From assembly GCF_900476375.1 (NCBI RefSeq), contig NZ_UPPP01000084.1:1-44903 (forward strand): a stretch of 44,903 nucleotides of DNA, read 5' to 3'. Positions 41,552-44,903 of the stretch are shown here, piece by piece. The translations under genes and the position numbers were made by a program. The DNA is from Allolucifera butyrica. Lineage in GTDB: Bacteria; Bacillota; Negativicutes; Sporomusales; UPPP01. How positions within the stretch are numbered: the first letter of the stretch is position 1; every line of letters begins with the position of its first letter. The notes beneath the pieces are model-generated. The model searched no databases, had not been told where the DNA came from, and saw only the letters and a list, made by a program, of their open reading frames with translations.

Positions 41552-42670
41552 CTATTCTTTCGGCCATTGATCCTGCGGTACATTTTTATAAACATCTGCC
41601 AATTTTTGGAATTTATCCTGTTTGATAAGAATCTTATATAAGTTAGATTTATCAATTGCGGTAACATCTACGAAGTAGCTAGGAACATCTTTAAAGTTAT
41701 TATTCAGTGTTTTCCATTCACCAAGTCCTTGGTCTATGGCAGACTTGGGGTCTTTACCTAGGGCAAGCGCTACAGCAAGTTCTATGGCCGCTCTATTTAG
41801 TTTAGCAATTGGTTTATATACAGTTCCCGTCTGAGTACCCTCCACGATTCTCTGGCAGGCAGCCAGATCGGCGTCCTGACCGGCAATTGGCACCTTACCC
41901 GCAAGTCCCTGGGCAGCAAGTGCCTGAATCGCACCACCGGCAGTACCATCGTTCGAGGCGATAATTCCTTGAATATTGTTTTGTGCTATAGTAAGACCGT
42001 TTTCCGTATTTTTGAGTGCTTGGTCAGGATCCCATCCCTTGCACCACTGTTCCAGAACTACTTTTATATCTCCTCTGTCAATATAGGGCTGAAGTATTTT
42101 TTTCTGTCCTTCTGCTACCAAATGAGCATTATTGTCTTCAGGGCCGCCTTTTAGCCAGATATAGTTGCCCTTTGGCGCCTTATCCACAATAAATTTCGCT
42201 TCTACTTCCCCCACTTTTACGGAGTCAAATGTAATATAATAATCTAAATCAGAGTTCATAATAAACCGGTCATAGGATATAACAGGAATATGGGCCGCAT
42301 GAGCTTCCTTGACAATCGGATCACAGGCGTTTGCATCAATAGACTGGACAATCAGAACATTGACACCCTGGTTTATCAGATTTTCACATTGAGAAACCTG
42401 CTTTTGCGGGTCATCATCAGCCACTTGCACTAAAAGCTGAAACCCGTTCTTCTTTGCATAATCGTTAAACATGTCAATTTCACGTTGCCAACGTTCTTGT
42501 TTAAGAGTGCCAATGGAAACACCAATTTTGATGTGGTTGATGTCTTTTGCTGCCTTTCTTTCTGATGAGTTTGAAGAACCGCTGTCTTTGCCGCAACCAG
42601 CAGCCATGATAATAAAGACAAGCATTACCAGAACCAATAATAGCGCAGAGATTTTCTTACTGAGTTTCAC
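41552..42670 (-). CDS. xylF: Xylose-type sugar-binding lipoprotein
   Basis: A 372-residue solute-binding protein. Signal peptide with lipobox (MAAGC), Cys at about residue 26. The sugar-binding fold (about 45-360) has QERWQREIDMF, YDRFIMNSDLDYYITFDS, SNDGTAGGAIQALAAQGL and GQDADLAACQRI, all very close to remembered E. coli XylF. The frame opens at 42727, but GGGGAGG is 9 bases before the GTG at 42670, which also gives a normal signal peptide. It is the first gene of xylFGH, and its promoter has an overlapping dyad. Confidence 0.9.
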   Translation of the reverse strand: MKLSKKISALLLVLVMLVFIIMAAGCGKDSGSSNSSERKAAKDINHIKIGVSIGTLKQERWQREIDMFNDYAKKNGFQLLVQVADDDPQKQVSQCENLINQGVNVLIVQSIDANACDPIVKEAHAAHIPVISYDRFIMNSDLDYYITFDSVKVGEVEAKFIVDKAPKGNYIWLKGGPEDNNAHLVAEGQKKILQPYIDRGDIKVVLEQWCKGWDPDQALKNTENGLTIAQNNIQGIIASNDGTAGGAIQALAAQGLAGKVPIAGQDADLAACQRIVEGTQTGTVYKPIAKLNRAAIELAVALALGKDPKSAIDQGLGEWKTLNNNFKDVPSYFVDVTAIDKSNLYKILIKQDKFQKLADVYKNVPQDQWPKE

Positions 42671-42701
42671 TGGAATATTCCTCCCCTTACTTTTTATATT
42701 A

Positions 42702-42757
42702 TTTGTATCTGTTGCTGGCAGATACAAAATAATAGCTAAACCGGGTATTCTTACGAA
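42702..42757 (-). promoter_or_regulatory. xylFGH promoter with dyad over the start point
   Basis: -35 TTCGTA (42752-42757) and -10 TATTAT (42729-42734) are 17 bases apart on the minus strand. Directly below the -10 lie perfect 10-bp arms TTTGTATCTG/CAGATACAAA (42702-42711 and 42719-42728, 7-base centre), which would cover the start point. This fits a repressor operator, or a leader hairpin in RNA. Confidence 0.65.
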
Positions 42758-42865
42758 CCAAGAAATACTTCATTGTTATTGTAGTTGTTGCTTCGCCATA
42801 TCCTAAAGAAATAAACTCTAAATTCTCTGCTTCGATCTTGGGTTCATTTTATCCAAAATATTTTA

Positions 42866-42906
42866 AATATTCTATAGATTTCTTGTTTAGATATCAATAG
42901 AATATT
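42866..42906. promoter_or_regulatory. Inverted repeat upstream of the xylFGH promoter
   Basis: AATATTCTAT (42866-42875) and ATAGAATATT (42897-42906) are perfect 10-bp arms with centres 31 bp apart (three helical turns), about 130 bp above the promoter. It could be an activator site. The rest of the 330-bp gap to the next gene shows nothing else recognisable. Confidence 0.45.
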
Positions 42907-43006
42907 CAGTTTTTTTAAGGAATCTTAGCCAAGACTTTCATTATCTTGCTTTTTACAATTATCCCCGGCGGTTATCTCGCTAAGTTGAATAGTCACTCTG
43001 AACAAA

Positions 43007-44260
43007 CTATTGATCCCCTACTACCGGTAAAATGGAACCTCCCTGCGGAATGAGAATAACTTTTGCCTCATTGCCAAGTTCCTCTAACGCATGATTCAAT
43101 GCGCTTTGGACATCATGGAATGGCTCAAAAAATATATTTTTGACTCGAAAATCGTCCAAATCAGATACTAAATAAACTTTTTGATTTTGCATCACCATAG
43201 CTATGGCCGCTGCTTTATGTCCACCCAGTTTGAAATTTTTCTTAATCCTGTCAATCAATTCATCCGGCTCTCGCGCCTCGACGATCCACTCTTCAAAGGT
43301 CTTTTCACCAAAGCCTTCTCTGCAGGAGGCCACGAAGATAATAATTCCGCCCTTTTTCACAGCATGTTTCGCATTATCTAATGCTTTCTGCGCCTGATAA
43401 AGATTTAAGTCTTTGGGAAATCCGCCTGATGAGGTAATTACGACATCCGCTTTTTCGCGAATTTTAATTTTATAAAACCGGTCCAGGAATTGGCATCCTT
43501 CGCGGTGGGCGTCAATATAATGACCGGCAACCGCCTTAATAATCTTTTTTTGTTCATCCAATACCACATTTAGAATAAAATCAATGGATATATATTTTGC
43601 CACAGCGTCAATATCCAGCCGCACCGGATTGGTGTTTAGATTTCCGGCATGAGAACGTTCGTCAACCATTCTGCTGTGGTTAGCCTGAATGGCGGCCCTG
43701 GTAGACACGCCCGGCATGATGGCTTTGGCCCCGCCGCTGTAGCCGGCAAAATAATGATACTCTATATTGCCGAGGCATATCCTTCGGTCAGCGTCGGCCA
43801 CTATATTGCAAATATCTACAGGAGTCCCGTCCGCAGTGTGCCCAAAATGCCTGAACCCGTTAACGCCGCCATCGACACAGTGAACCCGTTCATATACTTT
43901 ATCGCCAACAAGATACTTTTTTTCTTCTTCCGTATGCCGCCGGTGGCTGCCCAGGGCAAATACGACGGTAATATCTCCGTCTTGAACTCCCGCTTCTCTT
44001 AGTTCGTCCAAAAGCGGCGGCAAAACAGTCTTGCTGGGCATAGGCCGGGTTATATCACTGGTTATGATAGCAATTTTTTCGCCAGGCTTTACAATTTTCC
44101 GCAGTCTTTGGGCATTGATAGGCCGTTTCAAGGCTCGAATCACTTCTTCTTCTCCCGTTAGTTCAATTTCCATTTTGTTTGCACGCAATACGCCCAGCAA
44201 ATTGTGGTCGGAAATCGTTACGTTCATTGTGCTCTTATCAAAACCGAGACTATATTCCAT
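43007..44260 (-). CDS. LarA-family nickel-pincer racemase/epimerase
   Basis: A 417-residue protein of the lactate racemase family. The residues that hold the nickel-pincer cofactor are present: H106 in LGSHRRHT, H169 and K179 in EYHYFAGYSGGAKAIMPG, and H195 in ANHSRM. Spacing of the last three (10 and 16 residues) equals that remembered for Lactobacillus LarA. Family members racemise or epimerise various 2-hydroxyacids, so lactate is only one option. The maturation genes larB, larC and larE are not in the window. GGAGG precedes the ATG directly after an 18-bp hairpin. Confidence 0.88.
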   Translation of the reverse strand: MEYSLGFDKSTMNVTISDHNLLGVLRANKMEIELTGEEEVIRALKRPINAQRLRKIVKPGEKIAIITSDITRPMPSKTVLPPLLDELREAGVQDGDITVVFALGSHRRHTEEEKKYLVGDKVYERVHCVDGGVNGFRHFGHTADGTPVDICNIVADADRRICLGNIEYHYFAGYSGGAKAIMPGVSTRAAIQANHSRMVDERSHAGNLNTNPVRLDIDAVAKYISIDFILNVVLDEQKKIIKAVAGHYIDAHREGCQFLDRFYKIKIREKADVVITSSGGFPKDLNLYQAQKALDNAKHAVKKGGIIIFVASCREGFGEKTFEEWIVEAREPDELIDRIKKNFKLGGHKAAAIAMVMQNQKVYLVSDLDDFRVKNIFFEPFHDVQSALNHALEELGNEAKVILIPQGGSILPVVGDQ

Positions 44261-44274
44261 AAAGACCTCCTTTT

Positions 44275-44314
44275 AAACCGGATAACAGACAGAGTCCTGT
44301 CTGTTATCCGGTTT
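44275..44314 (-). other. 18-bp hairpin just before the LarA-family gene
   Basis: AAACCGGATAACAGACAG and its exact complement are separated by 4 bases, ending 7 bases before the GGAGG of the LarA gene. On the plus strand TTTTTCC follows, on the minus strand only TTTAAAA. It may be a partial terminator, an attenuator or a translation-control hairpin. Confidence 0.7.
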
Positions 44315-44319
44315 TTCCA

Positions 44320-44903
44320 TTATCTTTTCCGCCGCAGTACCGTTTCCACCTTACTGACGATGGCCAACGGCGTCAGGCCAAAACGCTGTTTGAGATAATC
44401 CTGGGGTCCCACTTCACCAAACTGGTCATTGACTCCGACCCGTTCCATCGGTACGGGTTGATTTTCCACCAGTACTTCCGCTACCGCCGAGCCCAGGCCG
44501 TTGATGATGTTATGGTTTTCCACGGTGACGATCGCGCCGGTTTCGGCGGCACAGCGGATAATCAGTTCTTTATCAATGGGCTTGAGGGTGAAAAGGTTGA
44601 CCACTCTGGCCGAGATGCCTCTGGTTTTTAGCTCTGCCGCCGCCGTTAAGGCGTCGTCGACTAAGATGCCGCTGGCAATGAGGGTGACGTCGCTGCCTTC
44701 AGTCAGGGTAACTCCCTTGCCGATGGGAAAGGTCGAACCGTCCTCATAGATTTTCACGGCATTTTTCCGCAAGAGACGAATGTAGTAGACGCCGTAGCCC
44801 TCGGCGGTCTGTTTGATCAGGTCCCGCAGCATGACCGAATCCACCGGTTCTAAGATGGTGATGCCGGGTATGGTCCGGACGATACCCATGTCCTCAAAGG
44901 GCA
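44320..44903 (-). CDS. Transketolase, C-terminal subunit (partial)
   Basis: The last 193 residues of a split-type transketolase; the frame is open to the window edge (PFEDMGIVRTIPGITILEP). It contains part of the pyrimidine-binding domain and the whole C-terminal domain (GSDVTLIASGILVDDAL, TVENHNIINGLGSAVAEVL). Family knowledge: transfer of two-carbon units in the pentose phosphate pathway, with the N-terminal subunit usually encoded just upstream. It lies 59 bases before the LarA-family gene on the same strand. Closely related enzymes act in other sugar pathways, so the exact substrate is open. Confidence 0.85.
   Translation of the reverse strand, partial: PFEDMGIVRTIPGITILEPVDSVMLRDLIKQTAEGYGVYYIRLLRKNAVKIYEDGSTFPIGKGVTLTEGSDVTLIASGILVDDALTAAAELKTRGISARVVNLFTLKPIDKELIIRCAAETGAIVTVENHNIINGLGSAVAEVLVENQPVPMERVGVNDQFGEVGPQDYLKQRFGLTPLAIVSKVETVLRRKR

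Noticed and set aside
1..44903. CRISPR arrays, prophage modules, replication origin.
   Set aside because: No regularly spaced repeats, phage structural genes or dnaA-box cluster were seen.

Overview
The window looks like chromosome from a diderm, spore-former-type Firmicute (Negativicutes, Sporomusa-like). Strong AGGAGG ribosome sites, Firmicute TTGACA/TATAAT promoters, PRD antiterminators, a THI-box and a CBO0543-family membrane protein sit beside an HAE1-type RND pump with its membrane-fusion partner, which normally serves cells with an outer membrane. The taxonomic reading is inference from gene content; no rRNA is present.

Layout. 1-1.1 kb: tail of a probable transposase, a cold-shock protein and a tRNA cluster (Lys, Gln, His). 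1.2-3.2 kb: a chemotaxis receptor. 3.3-11.2 kb: a galactitol PTS operon, read leftward as activator-gatA-gatB-gatC-gatZ-gatD. It starts at a -24/-12 (sigma-54) promoter, and the activator is a LevR-type AAA+/PRD protein that carries PTS domains. 11.4-28.5 kb: an accessory region rich in defence and drug-handling genes: Vat-like acetyltransferase, rifampin phosphotransferase, a His-rich protein with a two-component system, TetR plus RND efflux, AraC, flavin reductase, and MerR plus MATE efflux. Four related small-RNA loci punctuate it. Two are complete type I toxin-antitoxin loci (24-residue holin-like toxins that no ORF list above 60 aa would show), one is an antitoxin without toxin, and one is a relic.

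28.6-32.5 kb: tRNA-Arg, a radical-SAM-like protein without the catalytic cysteines, thiT behind its own promoter, TPP riboswitch and terminator, thiN, and several small proteins. 32.6-35.9 kb: ptsG (EIICBA) and a divergent glcT-type antiterminator, with the RAT/terminator pair visible in the ptsG leader. 35.9-38.6 kb: small membrane proteins, a CBO0543 protein, an orphan OmpR-type regulator and a YgbA-type protein. 38.6-44.9 kb: an ABC transporter of the xylose type (xylF, xylG, xylH, leftward), preceded by a LarA-family nickel-pincer racemase gene and the C-terminal half of a split transketolase that runs off the end.

Control logic is unusually legible: sigma-54 activation of gat, paired TetR palindromes for the RND operon, a 19-bp-spacer MerR promoter inside the merR stop codon, riboswitch attenuation of thiT, RAT antitermination of ptsG, and a dyad over the start point of the xylFGH promoter. 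All coordinates and motif matches were read by eye; homology statements rest on recalled family features, not on searches.
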